NCBI RefSeq assembly: GCF_017814945.1
Contig: NZ_JAGIPX010000013.1
Location: 1-64,000 of the forward strand
Direction: 5' to 3'
DNA: 64,000 nt
DNA from: Paraburkholderia sp. LEh10
GTDB lineage: Bacteria > Pseudomonadota > Gammaproteobacteria > Burkholderiales > Burkholderiaceae
Shown here: positions 27,454 through 36,850 of the stretch, piece after piece
How the letters are laid out: each line of letters begins with the position of its first letter
Position numbering within the stretch: the first letter of the stretch is position 1
Made by a program: the position numbers and the translations under genes
The notes under the pieces: model-generated
Told to the model about the DNA's origin: nothing
The model's input: the letters and a program-made list of their open reading frames with translations, nothing else
Databases searched by the model: none

Positions 27454-27645
27454 CTAGTCGAGGGTTGCGAATGGCACGTGGGAATCCATCCAGTCGTAGT
27501 GACCTTGTCCCGTTGACCATGCCCAGTTCGTGAAGGATTCCGATGGGCCCTTTTTGCTTTCGTCGCCCGCATCGCGCTGTTGCGCGCTCGCCTTCAAATC
27601 GTAATCGACGTGTACCGATTGTCCCCTGCCTGCTACGCGATTCAT
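27454..27645 (-). CDS. Small hypothetical protein
   Basis: 63 residues, hydrophilic, rich in Ser, Gly, Asp and Trp, without a signal peptide or membrane segment; the end FTNWAWSTGQGHYDWMDSH is aromatic-rich. AGGAAGGA eight bases upstream of the ATG at 27645 is a good ribosome site, which is the main support for a real gene. No family is recognised. It is upstream of and co-oriented with pyc but separated from it by 284 bases that hold no other gene. Confidence 0.5.
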   Translation of the reverse strand: MNRVAGRGQSVHVDYDLKASAQQRDAGDESKKGPSESFTNWAWSTGQGHYDWMDSHVPFATLD

Positions 27646-27969
27646 TGCGGTCCTTCCTGTTAAGTTTGGCTGAAAAATTGCTCCGCTACTGGACAGCAAG
27701 AACCAAGCCAGCTTGCATGACCGCTCGAAGCGGTTGATTTATCAACCTTCCACCGTTCACGGCGTCAAAGTCTGGTTTCAGTATTGAACTCTGGCATTTC
27801 GGATTTGAGTAATTCGCGCGCACGGCGGGCACCGCTGCGCTTCTCCAATGCGCCGCCAAAGTCTCGCCACAGACTCGGTTAGCCAGCGAACTTAACGACA
27901 CTTCAGACGTTTGCCTGTCACGCACGGCGTTGTACGATTCCTTATCAATAACCATAAAGGGAGGGCTTC
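27646..27969. other. Intergenic region with facing promoters
   Basis: 324 bases between two divergent small genes. No gene, repeat family or RNA is recognised. It must hold the promoter of the plus-strand proline-rich protein, whose start is preceded by AAAGGGAGGG, and of the minus-strand small gene. Confidence 0.4.
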
Positions 27970-28848
27970 ATGGACAGAAGCTCGAGGCGGACCTCGGCCG
28001 TCGTATTACTGGCCGCAGGCTGTGTGTTTTCGGCGTCGTCGCACGCGTACAACGCAGCCGAGGATGCCGACGCGCAGGACCGGGAAGTGAAGGCCGCCTA
28101 CGATCGCGGCTACAAGGCGGCAAAAGAGGAATACGCGCGCGAGGCCGCCACCCGGCAGAGTGCCTCGCCGAACACAGCCAACGCGCCGCCCGCAACGGCA
28201 GCGCCAACTCAAAAGACTTCGACGCCGCCCGTGCGCAAGCCGATCCTCGACATCAAGCACGTGTACAGCGACACGAGCGACGTCGAAACCGTGCAGGAGG
28301 TGCCCGTCACGGCAAGACCGCTACCCGGCCAGCAAAGCACGCAGACGCCTCCCGCCACCGAAGCGCACGCCGCGCCGCCGCAGCCGGCGGCCCGGCGCTT
28401 CACGGCCGATGCAGCCGAAGCCGCCGACGCCTCGGCTGCGCCCGCGCCGCGACAGAACCAGCAACCGGTCCGAAGCGCGGATGCGCAAGTGCGCAACAGC
28501 AGTACGCGGCCCTATACGGGACGCACGGCGCAGTATGTGACGCCGCCGCCGCAGGTCGCCGACGACGAAGACGAAGCCGGCGATGAAGCCGTCGCGCCGC
28601 GCGCGGCACAGGTGTACACCACGCAGCCTCGCTACGCACCCCGGCCGCAGCCGCAATACGCGCCGCCACCCGCGGCGATGCGGCCAGCGCCGCAGCCGTA
28701 CGGCTATGTGCAGCAACCAGCGTATGCGGCTCCGCGCCCCTATCCGTACTATTCGCCTCCCGCGCCCTGGGTTGCCCAGTATCAGCCGGCACCGCAAACC
28801 GGCCGTTGGTACTGGTCGCCGGAATATGGGCGCTGGCTTTACTACTGA
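27970..28848 (+). CDS. Proline/alanine-rich exported hypothetical protein
   Basis: 292 residues. The N-terminal signal peptide (VVLLAAGCVFSASSHAY) could be cleaved after SHA; a lipobox reading, LAAGC, is also possible. A short charged helix (about 35-60) leads to a long low-complexity part rich in Pro, Ala and Gln (about 60-230), then a Tyr/Pro-rich stretch with repeated QPxYAPxP units and a C-terminal WYWSPEYGRWLYY. Such proteins are often envelope or surface components. AAAGGGAGGG gives a strong ribosome site. No catalytic motif; function unknown. Confidence 0.75.
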   Translation: MDRSSRRTSAVVLLAAGCVFSASSHAYNAAEDADAQDREVKAAYDRGYKAAKEEYAREAATRQSASPNTANAPPATAAPTQKTSTPPVRKPILDIKHVYSDTSDVETVQEVPVTARPLPGQQSTQTPPATEAHAAPPQPAARRFTADAAEAADASAAPAPRQNQQPVRSADAQVRNSSTRPYTGRTAQYVTPPPQVADDEDEAGDEAVAPRAAQVYTTQPRYAPRPQPQYAPPPAAMRPAPQPYGYVQQPAYAAPRPYPYYSPPAPWVAQYQPAPQTGRWYWSPEYGRWLYY

Positions 28849-28924
28849 ACGGTTGAACCGTCGAAGGGGACGGCGTGGCCGAAAGCAGAGCGGCATCCAC
28901 CCGCTCGCGGCTGTCCCCGATCGA

Positions 28925-29770
28925 TTACTTCCAGTCCGGCTGCTGCAGCGTCAAGCCGTGCTGACCCTTGTAGGCAGCGACGGGCGGCGGCGACCATCCG
29001 TCGAGCAATTGCGGCGCGAGCCGGTAAACATCGACGCCGAGCGGCCTGCACACTTCGAGCGGATCACGCGCATCGGGGCCCCACATCGGCAGCGACAGGT
29101 CGCCGCCCGGACACGTCGATAACGCACACAGCAAGTCGATCTCCGCAAAGAACTCCAGATAGTCGCCCTTTTTTGCCGGGCATGCCTTCATGAAGTACTT
29201 GTCATCGAGATTCAATCCCGTGCACTGGAAGACGTTCAGGACATCGTGGACGTCGTACTCGGTCAGTCCATATGGCGCGATGGCGCGAGTCAGGTTCGAA
29301 TGGCAATGAAAGTGGAAGTCCTCCCCCGTCAGCATGCGGTTCACGTAGGGATCGCAACGGGTGCCAAGCAGATCGTGAACGCGGCCGCCATGCTCGTCGA
29401 TGCCATAGTCTGCCAGGCTGTCGTCCGTGATCGTCACCATCGGGCGCAGAAACGGAAGCGTCGACCATAGCCGGTCGAAGGTGCTCACGTGCGCCGCCTG
29501 AAGCTGGCGCGTGCGCGACGCCCACATCCGTTCGCGCGGATTGTGCAGATTCCATAGATTGAGGTCCGCAACCTGCGGCCCCTCGATCGTCACAATGCGG
29601 AAAACATGCCCGGCTGGCACCGTCCACGCGCGGCCCGAACGTATCGGAACGACGATCGACTCGACCAGCTCACGGCCATCGTGCTCGGCCGCGATGCGCC
29701 GATAGAAGTCCTTGTCGACGTCGAGCGCGGAACCTGTTGTCGACTGATAGGCGGCAGGGTAGTTCAACAT
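28925..29770 (-). CDS. DUF1989 (urea carboxylase-associated) family protein
   Basis: 281 residues of the urea-carboxylase-associated (DUF1989) fold: VVPIRSGRAWTVPAGHVFRI opens the domain, FHFHCHSNLTRAIAPYGL holds the conserved His/Cys cluster and VHDVLNVFQCTGLNLDDKY the second conserved block, so a metal site is likely. Family members accompany urea amidolyase, guanidine and amino-acid catabolic genes; their chemistry is poorly known. GGAGCGACC precedes the ATG at 29770. It lies 93 bases downstream of the importer's last ATPase gene on the same strand and probably works on the imported compound. Confidence 0.85.
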   Translation of the reverse strand: MLNYPAAYQSTTGSALDVDKDFYRRIAAEHDGRELVESIVVPIRSGRAWTVPAGHVFRIVTIEGPQVADLNLWNLHNPRERMWASRTRQLQAAHVSTFDRLWSTLPFLRPMVTITDDSLADYGIDEHGGRVHDLLGTRCDPYVNRMLTGEDFHFHCHSNLTRAIAPYGLTEYDVHDVLNVFQCTGLNLDDKYFMKACPAKKGDYLEFFAEIDLLCALSTCPGGDLSLPMWGPDARDPLEVCRPLGVDVYRLAPQLLDGWSPPPVAAYKGQHGLTLQQPDWK

Positions 29771-29863
29771 GAGGTCGCTCCTTGAAAAAGCGGTCAGCGT
29801 GCGCAGCCTGGCACGGCGCCGGCACCCGTCACATTCACGTGATGCCGGCACAGGCCTCGCCCG

Positions 29864-30595
29864 TCAAGCCGCCGACGACGCACTGCCTCCAAGATACGCG
29901 GCGCGGACCCGGCTGTCGTTGACGAGATCCCGCGACGCGCCCGACAGCGCCATGCTCCCGCCTTCCAGCACATACGCCCGGTGCGCGATGCGAAGCGCCT
30001 GTCTGACGTTCTGCTCGACAAGCAGCACCGCCGCGCCTTCCGTACAGACATCCGCGATCATGCCGAAGATCGCGCGGACCAGTTTCGGCGCGAGCCCCAT
30101 CGACGGCTCGTCGAGCAACACGAGCCTCGGCTTGAGCATCAACGCGCGCGCGATGGCGAGCATCTGCTGTTCGCCGCCGCTGAGCGTGCCCGCCAGTTGG
30201 CCGCGCCGCTCGCCGAGCCGCGGAAAGGTCTCATAGAGGGAGCCGACACGGCGTTCGAGCGCGGCAGCGTCGCGGCGCAACAGATAGCCGCCAAGCCGCA
30301 GGTTCTCTTCGACGCTCAGCGCGCCGAACACGCGCCGCCCTTCAGGCACGTGTCCGATGCCGAGCGCGACGATCTGATGGGAATGCATGCCCGTCAGCGG
30401 CCGTCCGGACAGCGCAATCCGTCCGGCGCGCGGCCGGATCAGGCCCGAGATGGTCCTGAGCATCGTGGTCTTGCCCGCGCCATTGGCGCCCAGCAGTGCA
30501 ACGATCTCGCCCGCTCCGACATCGAGCGAGACGCCATGCAATGCCTCGATATTGCCGTAGCTCACGCGCAGATCGCGGACTTCTAGGAGTTCCAC
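29864..30595 (-). CDS. livF: Branched-chain/amide ABC transporter ATPase (LivF-like)
   Basis: 243 residues: Walker A LLGANGAGKTTML, signature TLSGGEQQMLAIARALM, Walker B LVLLDEPSMGL and the H-loop region all present. It is the second ATPase of a hydrophobic amino-acid (HAAT/Liv) importer. Its start overlaps the end of the upstream permease-ATPase fusion gene by 13 bases, showing tight translational coupling. In this importer class LivF and LivG pair to power LivH/LivM. The ligand is set by the binding protein encoded at 33.3-34.5 kb. Confidence 0.93.
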   Translation of the reverse strand: MELLEVRDLRVSYGNIEALHGVSLDVGAGEIVALLGANGAGKTTMLRTISGLIRPRAGRIALSGRPLTGMHSHQIVALGIGHVPEGRRVFGALSVEENLRLGGYLLRRDAAALERRVGSLYETFPRLGERRGQLAGTLSGGEQQMLAIARALMLKPRLVLLDEPSMGLAPKLVRAIFGMIADVCTEGAAVLLVEQNVRQALRIAHRAYVLEGGSMALSGASRDLVNDSRVRAAYLGGSASSAA

Positions 30596-32397
30596 AGCGA
30601 CTTCTCCCCGCTGGCGACATCGCCCGTGTCATCTTCGTCAGCCGTGCCGAGATAAGCATCGATCACACGCGGATCGCTCTGGACCTGCGCGGGCGGACCC
30701 TCGGCGATGATCACGCCGTGATCCATCACGATAATCCGGTCCGACACGCCCATGACCAGCGTCATGTCGTGTTCGATCAGCAGCACCGTGACGCCCAGCG
30801 CGCGAATGCGCCGGATCAGCTCCATCAGCGCGTGCTTCTCGGTCGGGTTCATCCCGGCGGCCGGCTCGTCCAGCAGCAGCAGGCGCGGATTGCTGGCCAA
30901 TGCGCGCGCGATTTCGAGCCGGCGCTGATCGCCGTACGGCAGATCGGCCGCGTATTCGCGCGCCCGCGCGGCAAGGCCGACCATGTCGAGCCAGCGCATC
31001 CCTTGCGCCTCGTGTTCGGCCGCCTCGGCGTGGGCGGACGGCGTCCCCATCAGTTCGGCGGCAAGCGGCGTATGCAACCGGTGGTCCATCCCCGTCAGCA
31101 CGTTCTCGAACGCGCTCATGTGCCCGAACAGGCGAATGCCCTGAAAGGTGCGAGCGATGCCGCGATGCACGTTGCGGTGCGGCGCGCCGCCGCCGAGCGG
31201 GGCGCCGCACCAGAACAGACGCCCGGCGCTCGCGCGGATCACGCCCGTCAGGCAGTTGAAGACCGTCGTCTTGCCCGCCCCGTTCGGGCCGATCAGCGCA
31301 AGAATCTCGCCGCCGCGCACGTCGAAGCTGATTCCTCCCACCGCCAGCACGCCGCCGAAGCGGCACGCCAGATCGCGAACCTCGAGCAGTGTTTCGCCCG
31401 CCCCGGTCGTGACGGCGGGCGGTGCGGGCGCAGGCGCCACGCCCGACAGATCCGCCTGCGGCATCGCGTGTTTTGCGCGGACAGGCCACAGGCCTTGCGG
31501 TCGCAGCAGCATCAAGATCACGAGCGCGACGGCAAAGCCGAAGATGCGCCACAGGTTCAGAAAGCGCAGCAATTCCGGCACACCGGCGACGATGATCGCG
31601 CCGAGAATCACGCCCGGAATGCTGCCCCGTCCGCCGAGCACGACGATGATGAGAATCGTCACGGATTGCAGATACGTGAAGCCCGTGGGATCGATGGTGC
31701 CGAAGCGCGCGGCGAACAGACTGCCCGCACTGCCGCCGATCAGCGCGCCCATCACGTACGCGAGAAGCTTCACGCGCAGTGTCGGAACGCCGACCGCCTC
31801 GGCGGCCGCCTCGTCCTCGCGGATGCTCGTCCACGCACGCCCGAGCCGCGACCGGCCAAGACGCACGGCGAACAGCAGCACGACGACGAGAAACGCCATG
31901 CCCAGTTCGAACACCGCGCGCGGCGAGCTGATCTCATAGCCGAACAGACTCGGGCTCGCGATCCCGTAGATTCCGTTCGGACCGCCCGTGATGTCGAGAT
32001 TGGTCGCGACGATGCGCGTAATCTCGCCGAAGCCCAGCGTGACGATGGCCAGATAGTCGCTGCGCAGACGCAGCGTCGGATAGCCGATCACCACGCCCGA
32101 CACGCCCGCAAACGCGAGGCTGAACGGCAGCGTCTCCCAGAACGAAAAGCCCAGCAGTGTTTCGAGCAGGGCCGTCGTGTACGCGCCGATCGCGAAGAAT
32201 GCCGCGTAGCCGAGATCGAGCAGCCCCGCATAGCCGACGACGATATTCAGCCCGAGGCCGAGGATCGAGTACGTGACGATGGTCAGCGCGACATCGACCA
32301 CGTAGTTGCTGGAGAAAGCCGGCAGCGCGACGGCGATGGCGAGCAGCCCGACCGTGACGATCGTCGGCCATGCTGGCATCGAAGCCGGTGCGCGCAT
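30583..32397 (-). CDS. LivM-LivG fusion: ABC permease joined to ATPase
   Basis: 604 residues. The first ~325 form a LivM-type permease with 8-10 membrane spans (NIVVGYAGLLDLGYAAFFAI and SGVVIGYPTLRLRSDYLAIV are LivM signatures). After an Ala/Pro-rich linker (about 322-340) comes a complete LivG-type ATPase: Walker A IGPNGAGKTTVFN, signature DLPYGDQRRLEIARAL, Walker B LLLLDEPAAGMN. Permease-ATPase fusions of this type occur in several Burkholderiales. It lies three bases after livH and overlaps livF. Together the three genes form the membrane part of one importer. Confidence 0.93.
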   Translation of the reverse strand: MRAPASMPAWPTIVTVGLLAIAVALPAFSSNYVVDVALTIVTYSILGLGLNIVVGYAGLLDLGYAAFFAIGAYTTALLETLLGFSFWETLPFSLAFAGVSGVVIGYPTLRLRSDYLAIVTLGFGEITRIVATNLDITGGPNGIYGIASPSLFGYEISSPRAVFELGMAFLVVVLLFAVRLGRSRLGRAWTSIREDEAAAEAVGVPTLRVKLLAYVMGALIGGSAGSLFAARFGTIDPTGFTYLQSVTILIIVVLGGRGSIPGVILGAIIVAGVPELLRFLNLWRIFGFAVALVILMLLRPQGLWPVRAKHAMPQADLSGVAPAPAPPAVTTGAGETLLEVRDLACRFGGVLAVGGISFDVRGGEILALIGPNGAGKTTVFNCLTGVIRASAGRLFWCGAPLGGGAPHRNVHRGIARTFQGIRLFGHMSAFENVLTGMDHRLHTPLAAELMGTPSAHAEAAEHEAQGMRWLDMVGLAARAREYAADLPYGDQRRLEIARALASNPRLLLLDEPAAGMNPTEKHALMELIRRIRALGVTVLLIEHDMTLVMGVSDRIIVMDHGVIIAEGPPAQVQSDPRVIDAYLGTADEDDTGDVASGEKSLWNS

Positions 32398-32400
32398 GGG

Positions 32401-33300
32401 CTACATCCTCTCGACGACGCGCTCGCCGAACAGGCCCGTCGGCTTGACCACCAGCACCGCGATCAGCACGCCGAACACGAACACGTCCGTCCATTGCGAC
32501 GACACATAGCCCGCGCCGAATGCTTCGAGCAGGCCGATCAGCAGGCCGCCCGCCATCGCACCGGGAATATTGCCGATGCCGCCGAGCACGGCCGCCGTGA
32601 AGGCGCGCAAGCCGAGCACGAAGCCCATGAAAAAGTTGATCTGCGTATAAAAGAGACCCTCCATCACGCCCGCGACGGCCGCGAGAACCGAGCCGATGAA
32701 GAAGGTGAGCTGGATCATCCGCTCGACGTCGATCCCCATCAGGCGGGCCGCATCCTGATCGATGGCGAGCGCGCGCATCGCGGTGCCGAGGAACGTGTGA
32801 TGGACGAAAAAGTAGAGCCCCAGCATCAGCGCGAAGCTCGCGGCAACGATGCCGATCTGCGCAAACGTGATTTGCACGTCGAGCAGATTCAGCCCCGTGT
32901 GCGTGAGCAGGTGCGGATAGGTGCGAAAGCCGGCGCCATAGATCAGCAGCACGGCGTTTTCGAGCGCCAGCGAAATACCCAGCGCGGTAATGAGGATCGA
33001 CAGGCGCGGCGCGCGCAGCAGCGGCTGATAGGCGACGCGCGCAATCGCGACACCGAGTGCGCCTGTCGCGACCATCGAAGCCGCGAATGCGGCGAGCAGC
33101 GCCAGCGCGAGGGGCAGATGCGCGCTGGCGAGCGCCGCGAGGCTGGTCCAGCCGATGAACGCGCCGACCATGAACAGGTCGCCATGCGCAAAATTGATGA
33201 GCCGGATGATGCCGTAGACCATCGTGTAGCCGAGGGCCACGAGCGCGTAGAACGAGCCGATCGTCAGCCCTTCGACGACGTACTGGAAAAAGGTGCTCAT
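32401..33300 (-). CDS. livH: Branched-chain amino acid ABC permease (LivH-like)
   Basis: 299 residues, about eight membrane spans. VVEGLTIGSFYALVALGYTM and YGIIRLINFAHGDLFMVGAF are the LivH signatures, and GIDVERMIQLTFFIGSVLA the coupling-loop region. It forms the inner-membrane channel with the LivM half of the neighbouring fusion. The gene starts 25 bases after the binding-protein stop. Confidence 0.93.
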   Translation of the reverse strand: MSTFFQYVVEGLTIGSFYALVALGYTMVYGIIRLINFAHGDLFMVGAFIGWTSLAALASAHLPLALALLAAFAASMVATGALGVAIARVAYQPLLRAPRLSILITALGISLALENAVLLIYGAGFRTYPHLLTHTGLNLLDVQITFAQIGIVAASFALMLGLYFFVHHTFLGTAMRALAIDQDAARLMGIDVERMIQLTFFIGSVLAAVAGVMEGLFYTQINFFMGFVLGLRAFTAAVLGGIGNIPGAMAGGLLIGLLEAFGAGYVSSQWTDVFVFGVLIAVLVVKPTGLFGERVVERM

Positions 33301-33325
33301 GGCCTCGACAAGTCCGCCGCAGCGC

Positions 33326-34519
33326 CTATTTCATCGCCACCCAGTTACCGGCCGCGTCCTGTCTCTGGTAGGCCGTGAACTGGTCGTTACGCACGATGAT
33401 CGTGATATAGACGGCGCGGGTTCGATCGCCCTTGGGATCGAAACCGATCGTGCCTGTCAGGCCTGGATAGTCCTTGATCTTGTGCAGCGCGGCGACGATT
33501 GCCTTCGGATCAGCCGATTTCGCATCGGCGATCGCCTTCGCCGTGACGGCGACGGCGTCGTATTCGTACACCGAATAGGGGCCTGGGGCCTGGCCGTAGG
33601 CCTTCGTATAGTCGTCGACGTAGCCGTGCGCGCCGGAAAGGAATTGCGCGAGCGGAGAGGTCGTGATGATCATGCCGTCGGCGGCCGGTCCGGCCGTTTT
33701 CATCAGCGTCGGGTCGTTGGTCGCGTCGCCGCCCATGAGCGTCATCTTGAGGCCCAGTTGCCGCGCTTCCTTCACGAGCAGTCCCGCTTCCGAGAAGTAG
33801 CCGGTGTAGTAGATCACGTCCGGTTTCAGCGACGCGACTTTGGTGAGAGTCGGCGAGTAGTCCATCTGGCCAGGCGTGATCGAGTCGGCATAGACGACCT
33901 CGACGCCGCCTTTTTTGAGGGCTTCGACCGTGTTCTGCGCCAGTCCCTTCGAGTAGGTTGTGTTGTCATCGATGACGGCCGCGCGCTTCGCGTGCAGCGA
34001 ATTCTTGATGAAGCTGGCCGCGAACGGGCCCTGCTGATCGTCACGTCCAATGGTGCGGAACACATTGTCGTAACCCATTTCGGTGAGCTTCGGGTTGGTC
34101 GACGCATCCAGCACGAAGGGAATGCCGGAGCGGTGAAGCGCCGTCAACTCGGGCAACGCGGCACTGGAGCAATATCCGCCCGCCACCGCGACCACGCCCG
34201 CGTCGATCAGCTTCTGCGCGGCCTGCACGGCCGTTTGGGCGTCGCAGGCGTCATCCTCCGGCACGAGTTCGATCTGTTTGCCGAGCACGCCGCCCGCCGC
34301 GTTGATCTTCGCTGCCGCCAGCTTCGCGCCGTTCACGATATCCGCCCCGGCATTGGCGCTGCTGCCCGACAGCGGCACGGGTACGCCGATCTTGATGGTC
34401 TGGCTGTGCGCCGCTTCGGGCGTGAGCGCTGCGAGAGCCGCCAGCGCGACGATCGCGGCGCTGACGGTTTGCCGCAGAACGCGGACGGCGTCGGGCATGC
34501 CATTGTTCTGAGTATTCAT
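33326..34519 (-). CDS. Amino-acid-type ABC substrate-binding protein
   Basis: 397 residues of the type I periplasmic binding fold used by Liv/HAAT importers. A signal peptide with an Arg-containing start and hydrophobic core is cut near EAAHS-QTIKIGVPVPLSG; the two lobes carry conserved GVVAVAGGYCSSAALPELTA and the hinge region. A cysteine (DDACDAQT, GGYCSS) pair may form a disulfide, as in LivJ. It is the first gene of the leftward importer operon, with its promoter in the 256-bp region shared with the divergent D-amino-acid dehydrogenase. Ligand probably an amino acid or its derivative. Confidence 0.9.
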   Translation of the reverse strand: MNTQNNGMPDAVRVLRQTVSAAIVALAALAALTPEAAHSQTIKIGVPVPLSGSSANAGADIVNGAKLAAAKINAAGGVLGKQIELVPEDDACDAQTAVQAAQKLIDAGVVAVAGGYCSSAALPELTALHRSGIPFVLDASTNPKLTEMGYDNVFRTIGRDDQQGPFAASFIKNSLHAKRAAVIDDNTTYSKGLAQNTVEALKKGGVEVVYADSITPGQMDYSPTLTKVASLKPDVIYYTGYFSEAGLLVKEARQLGLKMTLMGGDATNDPTLMKTAGPAADGMIITTSPLAQFLSGAHGYVDDYTKAYGQAPGPYSVYEYDAVAVTAKAIADAKSADPKAIVAALHKIKDYPGLTGTIGFDPKGDRTRAVYITIIVRNDQFTAYQRQDAAGNWVAMK

Positions 34520-34775
34520 GTTCGTGGCTCCTGACTGTGAATCCGACCGGACGCCCCGCGAGGCGGGTAAGCCAGCGGTCAGTTAGCGCAACGTAATGGA
34601 TCGTCATGTTGCGGTATCGCGCGAGCTGGGATACAGCTGTCGCGCTAGCGGCGCAAAAGCGCCTTCTCCATGATAGATCCCGAAGTCCGCAAGGCCGGTA
34701 TAGGGTATGCGCGTATAAATCACCCCTGCAGGCGGCGGCAGACTTATATTTCGTAGATCACGGCAGGAGGCGCGC

Positions 34776-36020
34776 GTGAAGAGCATCGTGCTGGGCGCCG
34801 GCATTGCAGGCGTGACCACGGCGTACTACCTCGCGCGGGACGGCCGCGCCGTCACCGTGCTCGATCGCCGTCCGGGCGTTGCGCTCGAAACCAGTTTTGC
34901 CAACGCCGGACTCGTCGCGCCGGGGCATTCGTACACCTGGGCTTCGCCGCGCGCGCCCAAAATCCTGCTGAAATCGTTATTCGTCGAAGGACAGGCGCTT
35001 CGGCTGCGGCTCAACGCCGATCCGCACATGTGGGCGTGGTGCGTGCTGTTCCTGCGCAACTGCACGGCGGCGCGCTCGCGCGAAAACACCGCGCGCAAGG
35101 TACGGCTGTGCCGCTATGCGCAGCATCAGCTGCAGCAGTTGACGGCAAACGAGCAGCTGCAATACGACGGGATCAGGCGCGGGCTGCTGTATCTCTATCG
35201 CGATGCGGCGTCGTTCGAGCGCGGCCGCGCGAACATGACGATCCTCGTCGAAAACGGCTTGCAACTCGAAACGCTCGATGCCGCGCAAGTCGCGCAACGC
35301 GAGCCGGCGCTCGCGCAGGCCCGCGAGCGCATTGCAGGCGCGATCTACTGTCCGACCGACGAAAGCGGCGACGCGCATCAGTTCACCCGGCAGTTGCAAC
35401 GCGCGTGCGAGCGTCTCGGCGTGCGCTTCGTGTTCGACGCGCCCATCAGCAGGATCGAAGCCACGGCGGACAGGATCACAGGCGTCCGTACGTCGGCGGG
35501 GCTCATGGAAGGGGACGACTACGTGCTGGCGCTCGGCTCGTATTCGCCGATTCTCGCGCGGCCGCTCGGATACAGGCTGGCCATCTATCCCGTCAAAGGC
35601 TATTCGGCGACCTTTCCGGTCGGGCCCGCGCATCGTCCGCCGCAAATGGGCGGCGTCGACGAAAACCATCTCGTTGCGTGGGCGCGCTTCGGCGAGCGGC
35701 TGCGCTTCACCGCGACGGCCGAGTTCGCGGGCTATGACACGCATCACACGCCCGCCGACTTCGATTCAATCCTGCGCACGGCACGCGAGCTCTTTCCCGA
35801 CGGCGCCGATTACACGAAGCCGGGCTATTGGGCCGGGCTGCGTCCGATGACGCCCGAAGGCACGCCGCTGATCGGCGCGACGCGCCACCGCAATCTGTTT
35901 CTGAACACGGGTCACGGACACATGGGGTGGACGATGGCGTGCGGCACCGCAAGACTGCTCGCCGACATCATGGCCGGGCGCACACCCGAACTCGACATGA
36001 CAGGGATGACGATCAAATGA
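34776..36020 (+). CDS. D-amino-acid dehydrogenase (DadA-like FAD oxidoreductase)
   Basis: 414 residues of the DAO family. The dinucleotide-binding motif is VLGAGIAGVTTAYYLARDG, and TSFANAGLVAPGHSYTWASP matches DadA. The C-terminal FAD contacts are YWAGLRPMTPEGTPLIG and FLNTGHGHMGWTMACGT. The GTG start at 34776 follows a GGAGGCGCG site. DadA is a membrane-associated enzyme that oxidises D-amino acids to 2-oxo acids, passing electrons to quinones. It overlaps the next gene by four bases (ATGA), and its divergence from the amino-acid importer suggests uptake and oxidation of one D-amino acid or N-substituted amino acid. Confidence 0.9.
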   Translation: MKSIVLGAGIAGVTTAYYLARDGRAVTVLDRRPGVALETSFANAGLVAPGHSYTWASPRAPKILLKSLFVEGQALRLRLNADPHMWAWCVLFLRNCTAARSRENTARKVRLCRYAQHQLQQLTANEQLQYDGIRRGLLYLYRDAASFERGRANMTILVENGLQLETLDAAQVAQREPALAQARERIAGAIYCPTDESGDAHQFTRQLQRACERLGVRFVFDAPISRIEATADRITGVRTSAGLMEGDDYVLALGSYSPILARPLGYRLAIYPVKGYSATFPVGPAHRPPQMGGVDENHLVAWARFGERLRFTATAEFAGYDTHHTPADFDSILRTARELFPDGADYTKPGYWAGLRPMTPEGTPLIGATRHRNLFLNTGHGHMGWTMACGTARLLADIMAGRTPELDMTGMTIK

Positions 36021-36793
36021 GCACGACCTCACTGCGTCAGGACGCCTATATGAAGCTCGATTGCGAGTTCGACGACGGGATCGCAAGCCGCGCCGCGATC
36101 GGTCTCGTCGTGCTGGCAACCGACCACACGATCGAACACGAATGGCGGCAGCTGCTCCGGCAAGACGGCGTCGCGTATTACGAAAGCCGTCTGGAGAACT
36201 CGCCCGACATCACGCCGGCGCGACTCGCGGAAATCGAGTCCCGCATCGCGCCCGCCGTCGGCCTGCTTCTGCCCGGCGAGCGGCTCGACGTGGTGGCATT
36301 CGGCTGCACGTCGGCATCCATGGTGATCGGCGAGGAGCGCGTGTTCGAACGCATACGCGAGGCGCGTCCCGGCATCGCGTGCACGACGCCGATCACGGCA
36401 GCCATCGCGGCGCTCGCTGCGCTGGAGGTGCGGCGGGTCGCGTTGCTGACACCGTATGTGCGCACCATCAACGACTTCATGCGCGACTACATCGACGCAC
36501 GTGGAATCGGCGTGCCGCGCGTGGCGTCGTTCGAACATGCGGACGATAACGAAGTCGCCCGCATCGATGCCCCATCGATCCGCTCGGCAATCGCGCAACT
36601 CGCGCAGCACGACGATACGGACGCCGTGTTCGTCTCCTGCACGAGCCTGCGGGTCGCATCGTTGATTCCGCAACTGGAGGCACAGACGGGCAAGCCCGTT
36701 CTATCGAGTAACTTCGCGATGGCCTGGCATGCGTTGCGGCTTGCAGCCGTGCGCGACAGCGAGCCGCAGCTCGGACAGCTGTTTGCGGTGTAG
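36017..36793 (+). CDS. Asp/Glu racemase superfamily enzyme (maleate isomerase/arylmalonate decarboxylase type)
   Basis: 258 residues. The two-cysteine active site of this superfamily is visible: C97 in VAFGCTSASMV and C208 in VFVSCTSLRV, the spacing seen in maleate cis-trans isomerases and related racemases or decarboxylases. The ATG at 36017 overlaps the DadA stop (ATGA), so it is translationally coupled. Next to a D-amino-acid dehydrogenase and an amino-acid importer it could be a racemase that supplies the D-isomer, or an isomerase acting on the dehydrogenase product. The choice cannot be made from sequence. Confidence 0.85.
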   Translation: MSTTSLRQDAYMKLDCEFDDGIASRAAIGLVVLATDHTIEHEWRQLLRQDGVAYYESRLENSPDITPARLAEIESRIAPAVGLLLPGERLDVVAFGCTSASMVIGEERVFERIREARPGIACTTPITAAIAALAALEVRRVALLTPYVRTINDFMRDYIDARGIGVPRVASFEHADDNEVARIDAPSIRSAIAQLAQHDDTDAVFVSCTSLRVASLIPQLEAQTGKPVLSSNFAMAWHALRLAAVRDSEPQLGQLFAV

Positions 36794-36850
36794 CGGCGGG
36801 AAGCGCACCACGCGCGTGCCGGCCGCACCCGCCTGCCCCGCTGCGCGAAA

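Noticed and set aside
30496..33378. 960-codon plus-strand open frame opposite the importer genes
   Set aside because: It is antisense to clear LivM-LivG and LivH genes, is Arg/His/Gln-rich and has no family pattern; a high-GC shadow frame.
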